DNA of 64,000 nucleotides. It comes from an uncultured Alphaproteobacteria bacterium. Lineage in GTDB: Bacteria > Pseudomonadota > Alphaproteobacteria > HIMB59. Each line of letters starts with the position of its first letter. Position 1 is the stretch's first letter. Below the pieces are notes generated by a model. The model was not told the DNA's origin, made no database searches, and worked only from the letters and a program-made list of their open reading frames with translations. Positions 47,737-57,759 of the stretch are shown here, piece by piece. The stretch covers positions 1-64,000 of the forward strand of contig CABZPR010000005.1 in NCBI GenBank assembly GCA_902527545.1, in the 5' to 3' direction. The position numbers were made by a program, and so were the translations under genes.

Positions 47737-48355
47737 GCTTTTCCTCATCCACACTATTAGATTGTTTTAAACCTGTTGAAATATCAATTCCATGAGGAGA
47801 TATTGTTTTAATTGCCTCTTTTATGTTATCTATATTTATTCCCCCACCAAGGTAGAGAGGTTTCGCAAAGATCTTTAATTGATTGATTTGTTTTTCACAT
47901 TCCACAAGAGATTTTTTTTCAATAGTATCTTTTCTGTAAATATTTAAATCATAATAAAAACTACTTATATTATTTAAAATCTCTTCAAAGAAATTATAGT
48001 CAAAATTCTCATAATTTACCGAAATTGAAATTTTTGCATCTGTTTTATTATTCAGCAATTCAATTTCTTCATTTTTATATTGATTAGATATGCAAACCTC
48101 TTTTATTGCTACATCATTTACGATACTAATTACTTCTTGCATCTGTATATTTCCAATCAATAAAATTGGATTTAATTTTAAATTGTAGGATGCAATAGTC
48201 AGTTCTTGAATTTCTTTAGTGCTAAGTGTATTTGGGCCATATAAGTAATCACTTACAAGGCCCACCCTACTTACAGAGTACTTTTGAATTACTTCTAAAG
48301 ATTTTTGATCTGTAATACCACAAACTTTAAGTTGGATATTACCATAATTGAACAT
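47693..48355 (-). CDS. Divergent phosphoribosylanthranilate isomerase-like protein
   Basis: A 220-residue TIM-barrel-like protein. LKVCGITDQKSLE (Cys12) matches the N-terminal KxCGIT motif of TrpF, and PLYLGGGINIDNIKEAI with SPHGIDISTGLKQ matches its C-terminal phosphate loop and DVSSG region. Between them the match is poor: the usual GF(I/V)FxxxSPR after strand 2 is absent (GLVSDYLYGPN) and no GGTG-like loop follows the candidate Asp136. It could be a working but divergent TrpF or a relative with another substrate. No other trp gene accompanies it. Confidence 0.7.
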   Translation of the reverse strand: MFNYGNIQLKVCGITDQKSLEVIQKYSVSRVGLVSDYLYGPNTLSTKEIQELTIASYNLKLNPILLIGNIQMQEVISIVNDVAIKEVCISNQYKNEEIELLNNKTDAKISISVNYENFDYNFFEEILNNISSFYYDLNIYRKDTIEKKSLVECEKQINQLKIFAKPLYLGGGINIDNIKEAIKTISPHGIDISTGLKQSNSVDEEKLKKILDNLGFDEIS

Positions 48356-48358
48356 TAA

Positions 48359-50521
<2,163 letters not shown>

Positions 50522-50615
50522 CTACTTAATTAATATTGAAATCATTAAAATTTAACCTGTAAGTAAGTCAACAATACGAATTGTCTCTGTTAATAATTTA
50601 CAAAAATCCTTGAAA

Positions 50616-51260
50616 TTATTTGCTTTTAAAGAACTGGTTATACAAAATGTAGGCAGCAAACATTCCAATAACTTGACAACTAATAAAAAATATTACAGTG
50701 GAGGGATTGATACCCGTAAATGACTCAGTAAACATTCTAGCAATTGTTACAGCCGGATTTGCAAAACTTGTAGATGATGTAAATATAAGAGCTGCTGTAA
50801 TATAAATACCAACATTAAATGAAACTACATTTTTACCATCTGCTCTCGATAGGAGTATGACCAATAACAATCCAGTTGCAGCGAAAATTTCGGAAATATA
50901 TATATTTGCTCCACTTCTTATATTTGAAGAAATTTCTATTACATTTAATCCAAATATATAATTTGCAAAAAGTGCTCCTAGTATAGCTGCAATAATTTGT
51001 ATTAGTATATAAAGAAATAAATCCCTAGAACTCAATTCTTTTTGTAAGAAAAATATAATTGAAACAATAGGATTAAAATGAGCCCCAGAAAAATTTGCAA
51101 ATATTCTTATTATAAAAATTAGTGTGAAACCTATAACAACAGCATGACTAAATAAAATTACCATTTGATCATTCGTATATTGCTGTCCTGCTATGCCAGA
51201 TCCAACAATTGATACTAATAAAATAAATGTGCCTATAAATTCAGATATGTATTTTTGCAT
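50616..51260 (-). CDS. Aquaporin/MIP family channel
   Basis: Six-helix MIP channel, 214 aa. The first constriction motif is in FSGAHFNPIVSI (NPI instead of NPA), the second in SFANPAVTIARMF (canonical NPA followed by the selectivity-filter Arg). Other family marks are ISEFIGTFILLVSIVGSG at the start and the paired half-helices. Alphaproteobacterial relatives conduct water, glycerol or small neutral solutes. Placement next to katG suggests peroxide or water permeation could matter, but that is only contextual. Confidence 0.85.
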   Translation of the reverse strand: MQKYISEFIGTFILLVSIVGSGIAGQQYTNDQMVILFSHAVVIGFTLIFIIRIFANFSGAHFNPIVSIIFFLQKELSSRDLFLYILIQIIAAILGALFANYIFGLNVIEISSNIRSGANIYISEIFAATGLLLVILLSRADGKNVVSFNVGIYITAALIFTSSTSFANPAVTIARMFTESFTGINPSTVIFFISCQVIGMFAAYILYNQFFKSK

Positions 51261-51299
51261 TTTTAAAGTCTTAATGTATCATTGCTAAGTTTTAAAGAA

Positions 51300-51605
51300 A
51301 TGTATTATGAATTTTTAGTTACATACCTTGATGCACCATTTCTATTGCTATCTGCTGTAACCACTGGTTTGATAATTCGTATTTTTTATAAACAGTATAT
51401 GAATACAAAGCTACCAATGAGGGTAGTTATTTCTATAGCTCTTTTTCTTATTAATGCGATTATTTTAGTTCCTGGAATTGTCTTTTTATATAGATGGGTA
51501 ATGTTATGTGGTTTTTACCAACCAAGCGGCGTTTTTGAAACAGGGTATGGTTGTAGTGGGGACGTTTTTAGTCTACTTGTTCCAGGGCTTTTTTTACTTT
51601 CGTAA
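51300..51605 (+). CDS. Small membrane protein of unknown function
   Basis: A 101-residue protein with about three hydrophobic segments: FLLLSAVTTGLIIRIF, VVISIALFLINAIILVPGIVFL and the C-terminal VFSLLVPGLFLL. Between the last two is a Cys/Gly-containing loop (MLCGFYQPSGVFETGYGCSG). I recognise no family. ATG 51300 is preferred over TTG 51282. It is divergent from the aquaporin gene and its end overlaps the convergent aminotransferase by 38 bp, so its true C-terminus should be regarded with some caution. Confidence 0.5.
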   Translation: MYYEFLVTYLDAPFLLLSAVTTGLIIRIFYKQYMNTKLPMRVVISIALFLINAIILVPGIVFLYRWVMLCGFYQPSGVFETGYGCSGDVFSLLVPGLFLLS

Positions 51606-52881
51606 ACATTTCATCGACCTGATTTTCTTTGATTATTAAAGGTGGAGAAAAAGCAAGCGTATCTCCGTTAGCTCTTACCATTAAGCCAAGATCCCAAGCT
51701 TTTTTCATAGCTTCAAACCCTCTTGCACCAACAGCGTTACCTTTAGGCTCTAATTCGAGTGCAGCAATCACTCCTAAATTTCTAATATCGATTATATGTT
51801 TTGTCCCCTTCAGACTATGAGCGGCTTCTTCAATAATAGGAGCCATATGAGCAGCATTATCAAATAATCCCTCTTCTTGATAAATATCTAGTGTTGCTAA
51901 GGCTGCAGCGCAAGCAACAGGATGGCCAGAGTAAGTATATCCATGAAATAATTCTATTGGAGCATCCGCATTTTCCATCATTGACTCATAAATAAAGTCT
52001 TGAACTATGGTTGCACCCATAGGGATGGTGGCATTTGTAATGCCTTTTGCACATGAAATAATATCTGGTGTTACACCAAAAAACTCTGATCCAGTTGCTT
52101 TTCCCATACGGCCAAAAGCAGTTACGACTTCATCAAAAATTAATAAAATGTCATGTTTTGTGCAGAGCTCTCTTAATCTTTTTAAGTATCCTTTAGGCGG
52201 AGGCAGCGCACCAGTTGATCCAGCAATTGGCTCAACAATTACAGCTGCAATAGTTGATGCATCATGCAATTGAACAAGACGCTCTAAATCATCGGCAAGT
52301 TCTGCTCCATGTTCAGGTTCACCTTTTGAAAAAGCATTTAATTTTAAATTGTGGGTATGGCGTAAATGGTCAACACCATTTAGCATTGATCCGAAGTACA
52401 TTCTATTTTTTACCATACCACCTACGCTTATTCCTCCAAAGCCCACACCATGATAACCTCTTTCGCGACCTATTAATCTAGTTTTAGATGAATGTCCGCG
52501 TGCACGTTGATAAGCTAGCGCAATTTTCAATGCACTATCTACTGCTTCAGATCCTGAATTAGAAAAGAAAACATGATTCATTCCTTCAGGAAAAATCTCT
52601 GCTAAACGATTAGCTAGTTCAAATTGTTTTGGATGTCCAAATTGAAAAGGTGGAGAGTAATCAAGATTTTCAATTTGTTTATTTACAGCTTCTTGAATTT
52701 TTTTTCTACCATGACCAGCGTTTACACACCAAAGCCCTGCAGTGCCATCTAAAATTTCTCGATTATCGTCACTAATAAAATGCATATCTTTAGCACCGAC
52801 TATAATTCTTGGATCTTTCTTAAATACTTTGTTAGGAGTGAAAGGCATCCACAGCGGTTCTAAATTATTTGGCTTATTCAT
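51568..52881 (-). CDS. Omega-amino acid--pyruvate aminotransferase (class III)
   Basis: Class III PLP aminotransferase, 437 aa. Start LEPLWMPFTPNKVFKKDPRI and LDYSPPFQFGHP resemble beta-alanine/omega-amino acid:pyruvate transaminases. It has VFFSNSGSEAVDSALKIA, LLIFDEVVTAFGRMGK, the PLP Lys in ISCAKGITNA and a C-terminal Arg in MVRANGDTLAFSPPLII. Likely substrates include beta-alanine, taurine or related amines. Upstream are a structured leader and a 27-residue membrane peptide on the same strand. A GGAGAG precedes its ATG. Confidence 0.9.
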   Translation of the reverse strand: MNKPNNLEPLWMPFTPNKVFKKDPRIIVGAKDMHFISDDNREILDGTAGLWCVNAGHGRKKIQEAVNKQIENLDYSPPFQFGHPKQFELANRLAEIFPEGMNHVFFSNSGSEAVDSALKIALAYQRARGHSSKTRLIGRERGYHGVGFGGISVGGMVKNRMYFGSMLNGVDHLRHTHNLKLNAFSKGEPEHGAELADDLERLVQLHDASTIAAVIVEPIAGSTGALPPPKGYLKRLRELCTKHDILLIFDEVVTAFGRMGKATGSEFFGVTPDIISCAKGITNATIPMGATIVQDFIYESMMENADAPIELFHGYTYSGHPVACAAALATLDIYQEEGLFDNAAHMAPIIEEAAHSLKGTKHIIDIRNLGVIAALELEPKGNAVGARGFEAMKKAWDLGLMVRANGDTLAFSPPLIIKENQVDEMFTKVKKALEQVD

Positions 52882-52906
52882 TTTCTCTCCAGATTTTAAT
52901 AAAGAT

Positions 52907-52947
52907 ACATTATTCCCTCACAATTGCTTCAGCAAGGGTAATAATGT
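52907..52947 (-). promoter_or_regulatory. Leader hairpin upstream of the aminotransferase gene
   Basis: An 11-bp stem: outer arms ACATTATT/AATAATGT and inner CCC/GGG, with one bulged base, enclosing a nested TTGC-TGAA-GCAA hairpin on the minus strand. It lies 26 bp before the aminotransferase start, in the transcript leader. Such a long paired element in this compact genome suggests RNA-level regulation or a processing site. It matches no riboswitch I can name. Confidence 0.55.
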
Positions 52948-52965
52948 CATCTTTTAGGGTAGGGA

Positions 52966-52987
52966 GAGGGCAGCGTGGACTGCCCTC
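52966..52987. promoter_or_regulatory. GC-rich hairpin downstream of the 27-residue peptide gene
   Basis: A perfect 8-bp stem GAGGGCAG/CTGCCCTC with a 6-nt loop, 8 bp after the peptide stop codon on the minus strand. No T run follows on that strand, so it is not a standard terminator; it may slow decay or form part of the leader structure of the aminotransferase message. Its GC content stands out strongly from its surroundings. Confidence 0.6.
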
Positions 52988-52994
52988 ATCACAA

Positions 52995-53078
52995 TCACAT
53001 TTTTGATCCGATGAAACCAGCTATGAACCAAATAATCATAACTATAAAGGGGTAGTGTCCTGTAAACATATCTGCCAT
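52995..53078 (-). CDS. 27-residue membrane peptide
   Basis: The peptide starts MADMFTGHYPFIVMIIWFIA and ends GFIGSKM: a short polar start, one hydrophobic helix and a small basic end. A GGAGG lies 5 nt before its ATG, one of the strongest ribosome-binding sites in the window, strongly supporting translation. It is followed by the GC-rich hairpin and then by the aminotransferase on the same strand. I do not know its family or function. Small single-helix peptides often assist a membrane complex. Confidence 0.65.
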   Translation of the reverse strand: MADMFTGHYPFIVMIIWFIAGFIGSKM

Positions 53079-53124
53079 TTAAACCTCCATGATTCCTTTA
53101 ATAAAGTTATAGGATTTCATATTA

Positions 53125-53143
53125 ATATGCAATATTTGCATAT
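53125..53143. promoter_or_regulatory. Perfect 8-bp inverted repeat, operator candidate
   Basis: ATATGCAA-TAT-TTGCATAT, perfectly symmetric, about 47 bp upstream of the 27-residue peptide gene (minus strand) and about 125 bp before cinA. The symmetry suits a dimeric transcription factor. A DnaA-box sequence TTATCCACA lies 22 bp beyond it (53165-53173). The remaining sequence of this gap is AT-rich with no other feature seen. Confidence 0.5.
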
Positions 53144-53267
53144 GTATAGTCAAATTTTGTAAATTTATCCACATTTATTGTGAATTATGGGGATTAATTA
53201 TGCATTTTTTTTATACCAATAAGCACCATTGTTATTTCTTCGTCCTTATAATAAGTATAACTACCTT

Positions 53268-53747
53268 ATGAGCGTCGTTTCGAAAACAATCAAATATTTA
53301 CTCGATAAAAACATATCAGTTTCAACAGCAGAATCTTGTACTGGTGGTTTGCTTGCAGCAGAATTTACAGCGGTGTCTGGTATATCTAAAATTTATAAAA
53401 CTGGTTTGATAACATATTCAAATGACTCAAAAATTAAAAATCTCAAAGTCAAACCAAGTACTATCAAAAAGTACGGTGCAGTCAGCCGTCAAGTATGTGC
53501 TCAAATGTGTTTACATTTACACAAGATTTCCAAAAGTCAGCTAACATTTTCAACAACAGGTGTAGCTGGTCCAAACGGTGGTACCAAATTAAAACCTGTT
53601 GGTTTAGTTTTTATCGGATTATATTTTAAAAAAAATATTTATATCGAACGATTAAATTTCAACCCAAAACTTTCTAGAATTCAAATTCAAAAAGGCACAG
53701 TGAAAGAATGTTTTCACATGTTAAATAATATTATAGATGAGCTATAA
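53268..53747 (+). CDS. cinA: Nicotinamide-nucleotide amidase (CinA C-terminal family)
   Basis: Stand-alone CinA C-terminal domain (PncC type), which recycles nicotinamide mononucleotide by deamidation. Key blocks are VSTAESCTGGLLAAEFTAVSGISKIYKTGLITYSN and FSTTGVAGPNGGTKLKPVGLVFIGL. From ATG 53268 the length is 159 aa, typical; an upstream in-frame codon would add 13 residues. It overlaps the helicase gene by 11 bp. There is no competence-associated N-terminal domain. Confidence 0.9.
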   Translation: MSVVSKTIKYLLDKNISVSTAESCTGGLLAAEFTAVSGISKIYKTGLITYSNDSKIKNLKVKPSTIKKYGAVSRQVCAQMCLHLHKISKSQLTFSTTGVAGPNGGTKLKPVGLVFIGLYFKKNIYIERLNFNPKLSRIQIQKGTVKECFHMLNNIIDEL

Positions 53748-55038
53748 GCGAAATTATAATAGTTTACTACCTGACGATTTCGAACTCAGTAAAGAATTTG
53801 AAAATATCACTGATCAACTAGAAAGCACAAAAGATCATTTTTATATTACTGGTAAAGCAGGTAGTGGTAAGTCTACACTATTGGCCTACTTTCGATCTAT
53901 AACAAAGAAGAATACAGTTGTTCTTGCTCCAACAGGAGTTGCTGCAATTCGAGTTAAAGGACAAACTATTCACTCATTTTTTGGTTTTCCACCAAAGGTT
54001 ATTCAAACACGACATATAAAAAAAGTAAGACAAATCGAAATTCTTCAAAATTTGGAAACATTAATTATTGATGAGATATCTATGGTTCGTGCTGATGTTT
54101 TTGATGCGATTGATTATAGCCTTCGTGTTCACAGAAAAAAACTTACACAACCATTTGGCGGAGTTCAGTTAATCGTTTTTGGGGATTTATTTCAACTACC
54201 ACCAGTTGTGAATATGGATGAGTCAGGACTTCTACAGCGCATTTATCCCAAAGGTCATTTCTTCTTTCATTCAAATATTTTCCAGGATGCCCAATTTAAA
54301 ACGCTTGAATTACATAATATTTATCGTCAAAAAGATGAACATTTTATTCATTTGCTTAACTCTGTTAGAGATGGCTCAATTACTCACACGCAGATCGAGA
54401 ATATAAACTACTCTTTAACTGATCACATTGAGATGGATGAAGGTAAAATCATACTTACTACAACTAATGCTCGAGCGAGCAGCATTAATCAAAAATATTT
54501 AAGCCAGTTAAATCAGGAGGAGTTTTCTTACAGGGGACAAGCTACTGGTCAATTTTATAAAGAATTATTTCCCACTGATGAAATCTTAAAATTAAAAAAA
54601 GGAGCTCAAGTAATTATGATTAAAAATGATCCTGAAAAAAGGTGGGTTAATGGATCTATTGGTATAATTCATGATATCGCTCAAAAAAAAATAAAAGTAA
54701 AAATTAATAATAAAATATATGAGGTCAAAAAAGAAAAATGGGATCGTATTCAATATACCTATGATGATGATCAACAAGAAGTTCAAGAGGAAATAACAGG
54801 ATCTTTCAAACAGTATCCAATGAGATTAGCTTGGGCAATCACAATTCATAAAAGTCAAGGACAAACATTTGAAAGAGTAATTATAGATATGAGTCAAGGC
54901 TCTTTTGCCCCAGGACAACTTTATGTTGCACTAAGTAGATGTATAAGTTTAGAAGGCATAGAACTGCTTAGACCTATTAAAAAATCAGATATCATTGTTA
55001 ACAATCAATTGATAGGTTTCCAAGACAGATTAATTTAA
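53737..55038 (+). CDS. PIF1-like AAA/SF1 helicase
   Basis: SF1B-type helicase of the Pif1/RecD-like group, 433 aa. Walker A is ITGKAGSGKSTLLAYF, followed by APTGVAAIRVKGQTIHSFF (motif Ia), LIIDEISMVRADVFDAID (Walker B), FGDLFQLPPV (motif III), and the C-terminal AITIHKSQGQTFERVIIDM with QLYVALSRC (motifs V and VI). An SH3-like insertion precedes these. The family unwinds G-quadruplex or forked DNA 5'-3'. It is bracketed by cinA and a small membrane-protein gene. Confidence 0.9.
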   Translation: MSYKRNYNSLLPDDFELSKEFENITDQLESTKDHFYITGKAGSGKSTLLAYFRSITKKNTVVLAPTGVAAIRVKGQTIHSFFGFPPKVIQTRHIKKVRQIEILQNLETLIIDEISMVRADVFDAIDYSLRVHRKKLTQPFGGVQLIVFGDLFQLPPVVNMDESGLLQRIYPKGHFFFHSNIFQDAQFKTLELHNIYRQKDEHFIHLLNSVRDGSITHTQIENINYSLTDHIEMDEGKIILTTTNARASSINQKYLSQLNQEEFSYRGQATGQFYKELFPTDEILKLKKGAQVIMIKNDPEKRWVNGSIGIIHDIAQKKIKVKINNKIYEVKKEKWDRIQYTYDDDQQEVQEEITGSFKQYPMRLAWAITIHKSQGQTFERVIIDMSQGSFAPGQLYVALSRCISLEGIELLRPIKKSDIIVNNQLIGFQDRLI

Positions 55039-55039
55039 G

Positions 55040-55213
55040 ATGGCTAAAAAAATATTATATAGTATTGCAGTCTTTAGCATTATAGGTTTGGGCCTATATA
55101 TTACTTCGACATTTGAATACCACGAATACTATGAGGAATGTGAAAAACAAAGCAACACTCAAGGAGGTATAGAGTCCTGTGTAGACTTTATGATTGAGGA
55201 AGCAAAAAAATGA
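55040..55213 (+). CDS. Small single-helix membrane protein (57 aa)
   Basis: Starts MAKKILYSIAVFSIIGLGLY: a hydrophobic N-terminal segment that is either an uncleaved anchor or a signal. A hydrophilic part follows with two cysteines (EECEKQSNTQGGIESCVDF), possibly disulfide-linked in the periplasm. The gene starts 1 bp after the helicase stop and its TGA overlaps the alaX start (ATGA), so its place in the operon supports translation. No family recognised. Confidence 0.65.
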   Translation: MAKKILYSIAVFSIIGLGLYITSTFEYHEYYEECEKQSNTQGGIESCVDFMIEEAKK

Positions 55214-55893
55214 TTTATCTCAAAGACAGTTATACAAAGAGTTTCGAAGAAAAAATTTTATTAGTCGAGGGTGACAAAATCATTACTCAAGATAGCTCTT
55301 TTTATGCTCAAAGTGGTGGGCAACCTGGAGACAAGGGAGTACTAGAAATTAATGATAAAAAATTCAATGTTATCAATACAGTTAAACATGAGTTAGGTAT
55401 TGCCCATGTTGTTGACTCAGAAAATATAAATCTTTCTGGACAAATAAAAGGCCATATTGATTGGGATCATCGATATCGCCTAATGAAAATGCACACCTCG
55501 ATGCACTTAATGTGTGCAGCATTACCTTATTATGTTACAGGAGGATCAATTGGTTTAGAAAAAAGTAGGATTGATTTTGATTTAGGCGAAGAGACATTTG
55601 AATTTGAAACTTTAAATAAAATCATTAATGAATTTATTCAACAATCTCACTCTATTTCTTATCAGTGGATAACTAATGAAGAGCTAGATCAAAAACCTGA
55701 GCTAGTACGAACCTTGTCAGTTAAACCGCCAAGAACAAATGATAAAATTCGACTTGTTAAAATAGGAGATATTGATTTACAACCGTGTGGTGGAACTCAC
55801 GTAGCTAATACAAATGAAATTGGCGAATTTAAATTTATTAAGTATGAGAGTAAAGGAAAAATGAATAAACGTGTTCAGTTTACTCTCATATAA
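55210..55893 (+). CDS. alaX: Alanyl-tRNA editing protein AlaX
   Basis: Free-standing editing domain that removes wrongly attached amino acids (mainly Ser) from tRNA-Ala. It shows the AlaRS-type editing core: FYAQSGGQPGDKGVL near the start, the zinc-site HTSMHLMCAAL (His-x3-His), and CGGTHVANTNEIGEF with Cys and His. The length of 227 corresponds to the AlaX-M form. It is preceded by the 57-residue gene with 4-bp overlap and followed by an EamA transporter with 1-bp overlap. Confidence 0.92.
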   Translation: MIYLKDSYTKSFEEKILLVEGDKIITQDSSFYAQSGGQPGDKGVLEINDKKFNVINTVKHELGIAHVVDSENINLSGQIKGHIDWDHRYRLMKMHTSMHLMCAALPYYVTGGSIGLEKSRIDFDLGEETFEFETLNKIINEFIQQSHSISYQWITNEELDQKPELVRTLSVKPPRTNDKIRLVKIGDIDLQPCGGTHVANTNEIGEFKFIKYESKGKMNKRVQFTLI

Positions 55894-56792
55894 TGCACAA
55901 AGCATCCTTTAAAGATTTTTTACTTTTATTTTTATTAGCTGGTATATGGGGAAGTGCGTTCTTTAACATCAAAATTGCTTCAGAAAGTTATACACCCATG
56001 GCACTTGCCTTTGGTAGAATTTTTTTTGCTGCAATAGTAATGCTTATTTACTGTTGGATAAGAAAAATTTCAATTGAAGCATTTGGAGAAAATTGGTTAT
56101 GGTACGCAACTATAGGATTTGTGAATTTAGTTCTCCCCTTTTTTTTTATTTCATTCGGTATATTAAAAGTTCAAAGTAATCTAGCAGCAATCTTGATGTC
56201 CACGGCACCTATTGCAGCAACAATCTTAGGACATTTATTTATTCAAAATGAAAAAATTAATCTTTTAAAATTTGTTGGAATATTAATAGGCTTTCTTGGT
56301 ATCGTTTATTTATTTTCAGATAATATTCTAATCAATCAGTCAAATATCTTTTACGCATTTATGGTAATCTTGGGTCCAGTTTGTTACACCATAGGTGGAC
56401 TATTTTCACTCAAGCTAAAACATATTAAAAATGAAGTACTTACATCAAGTATTTTAATTTGGGCAGTTATTCTTTTATTACCAATTATGTTCATTTTTGA
56501 AAATCCAACAGAATTGAGACCGTCTCTTAATGCTACAATTTCTCTTTTGTATCTTGGTATCGTTGCGACTGCGATAGCTTGGTTAATGAGATTTTATATT
56601 CTTAAAAATAATGGCTTAGTTTTTCAATCACAAGTTGCCTACATCATTCCAATTTTTGGATTGATATTTGGATATCTTTTTTTAAATGAAAAAATAACTT
56701 ATAAAATTATTGTTGCCCTTATTGCTGTTTTAATTAGCACTTACTTAATTGAAAAAAGTAAAAAAAATAAGATTACTGATAAACTATCTTGA
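55893..56792 (+). CDS. EamA/DMT family transporter
   Basis: Ten-helix drug/metabolite superfamily permease with two EamA repeats (about residues 10-135 and 150-290). The first repeat opens LLLFLLAGIWGSAFFNIKIA with the family W-G-S motif, and each repeat ends with a helix and acidic loop such as LFIQNEKINLLKF and LFLNEKITYKI. Substrates vary greatly (amino acids, nucleotides, metabolites), so none is assigned. Positively charged C-terminal tail KSKKNK. Confidence 0.88.
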   Translation: MHKASFKDFLLLFLLAGIWGSAFFNIKIASESYTPMALAFGRIFFAAIVMLIYCWIRKISIEAFGENWLWYATIGFVNLVLPFFFISFGILKVQSNLAAILMSTAPIAATILGHLFIQNEKINLLKFVGILIGFLGIVYLFSDNILINQSNIFYAFMVILGPVCYTIGGLFSLKLKHIKNEVLTSSILIWAVILLLPIMFIFENPTELRPSLNATISLLYLGIVATAIAWLMRFYILKNNGLVFQSQVAYIIPIFGLIFGYLFLNEKITYKIIVALIAVLISTYLIEKSKKNKITDKLS

Positions 56793-56829
56793 TGTTATTT
56801 GCTTATAATATACTGTACGCAATCTAATT

Positions 56830-57759
56830 ATGTCAGCAGATATCTTAATTAAAATTGATAATTTAAAAAAAACTTTTCAAGGAGGTTTAGAAGCCCTCAA
56901 AGGAGTCAATTTAGAAATTCAAAGAGGTGAAATTCTTGCACTTCTTGGTCCAAATGGTGCTGGAAAAACAACACTCATTAATGCCATATGTGGGATAGTC
57001 TTACCTACATCAGGAACCATTTCAGTTGATGGATATGATGTTGTTAAAGATTTCAGAAAAACTCGATCGATGATTGGCCTTGTGCCTCAAGAACTCCATT
57101 TAGAAGCCTTTGAAAAAGTTTTTCAAAATGTCTCTTACACTAGAGGCTTATATGGTAAGAAAAAAGATCCTGCATACATAGAAAAAATTCTTAAAGATCT
57201 CAGCCTTTGGGATAAAAAAGATAGTAAGCTTCGTGAGCTTTCTGGAGGTATGAAAAAAAGAGCATTAATTGCAAAGGCATTGAGCCATGAACCAAAAATA
57301 CTTTTTTTAGATGAGCCTACTGCAGGTGTAGATATTAATTTGCGAAGAGATATGTGGAGAGCGGTAAAGGAGCTTAAAGAAAATGGTGTAACAATTATTC
57401 TTACTACTCATTATATCGAAGAAGCCGAGGCTATTTCTGATCGAGTATCTGTAATCAATAATGGCGAGATCATAATTACTGATAATAAGAATGATTTAAT
57501 GCAAAAAATGGGTCAAAAGAATTTAACTATAGAATTTCAGGAGCCTTTCAGTCAAATCCCATCTACTTTAGAGTCGTATAACTTAAAAATGAATAGTAAT
57601 AACTCTTTAACATATTCATATGACTCTCACGGATCTTCGACTGGTATTACCGCACTTCTTCAAGACATAAAGACAGCTGGTCTAAAATTAAAAGATTTAA
57701 ATTCCTCCCAGACATCGCTGGAGACGATATTCGAAAAACTTTTGGAGGAGAGTGTATGA
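56830..57759 (+). CDS. ABC-2 exporter ATPase
   Basis: ABC ATPase, 309 aa: Walker A GPNGAGKTT (about residues 39-47), signature ELSGGMKKRALIAKAL, Walker B ILFLDEPTAGVD and switch His in LTTHYIEEAEAISDR. The C-terminal 70-residue extension fits DrrA/CcmA-like exporters. It overlaps its permease by 4 bp. Together they form a two-gene export system; cargo is unknown. The operon may begin here, 37 bp after the EamA gene. Confidence 0.92.
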   Translation: MSADILIKIDNLKKTFQGGLEALKGVNLEIQRGEILALLGPNGAGKTTLINAICGIVLPTSGTISVDGYDVVKDFRKTRSMIGLVPQELHLEAFEKVFQNVSYTRGLYGKKKDPAYIEKILKDLSLWDKKDSKLRELSGGMKKRALIAKALSHEPKILFLDEPTAGVDINLRRDMWRAVKELKENGVTIILTTHYIEEAEAISDRVSVINNGEIIITDNKNDLMQKMGQKNLTIEFQEPFSQIPSTLESYNLKMNSNNSLTYSYDSHGSSTGITALLQDIKTAGLKLKDLNSSQTSLETIFEKLLEESV

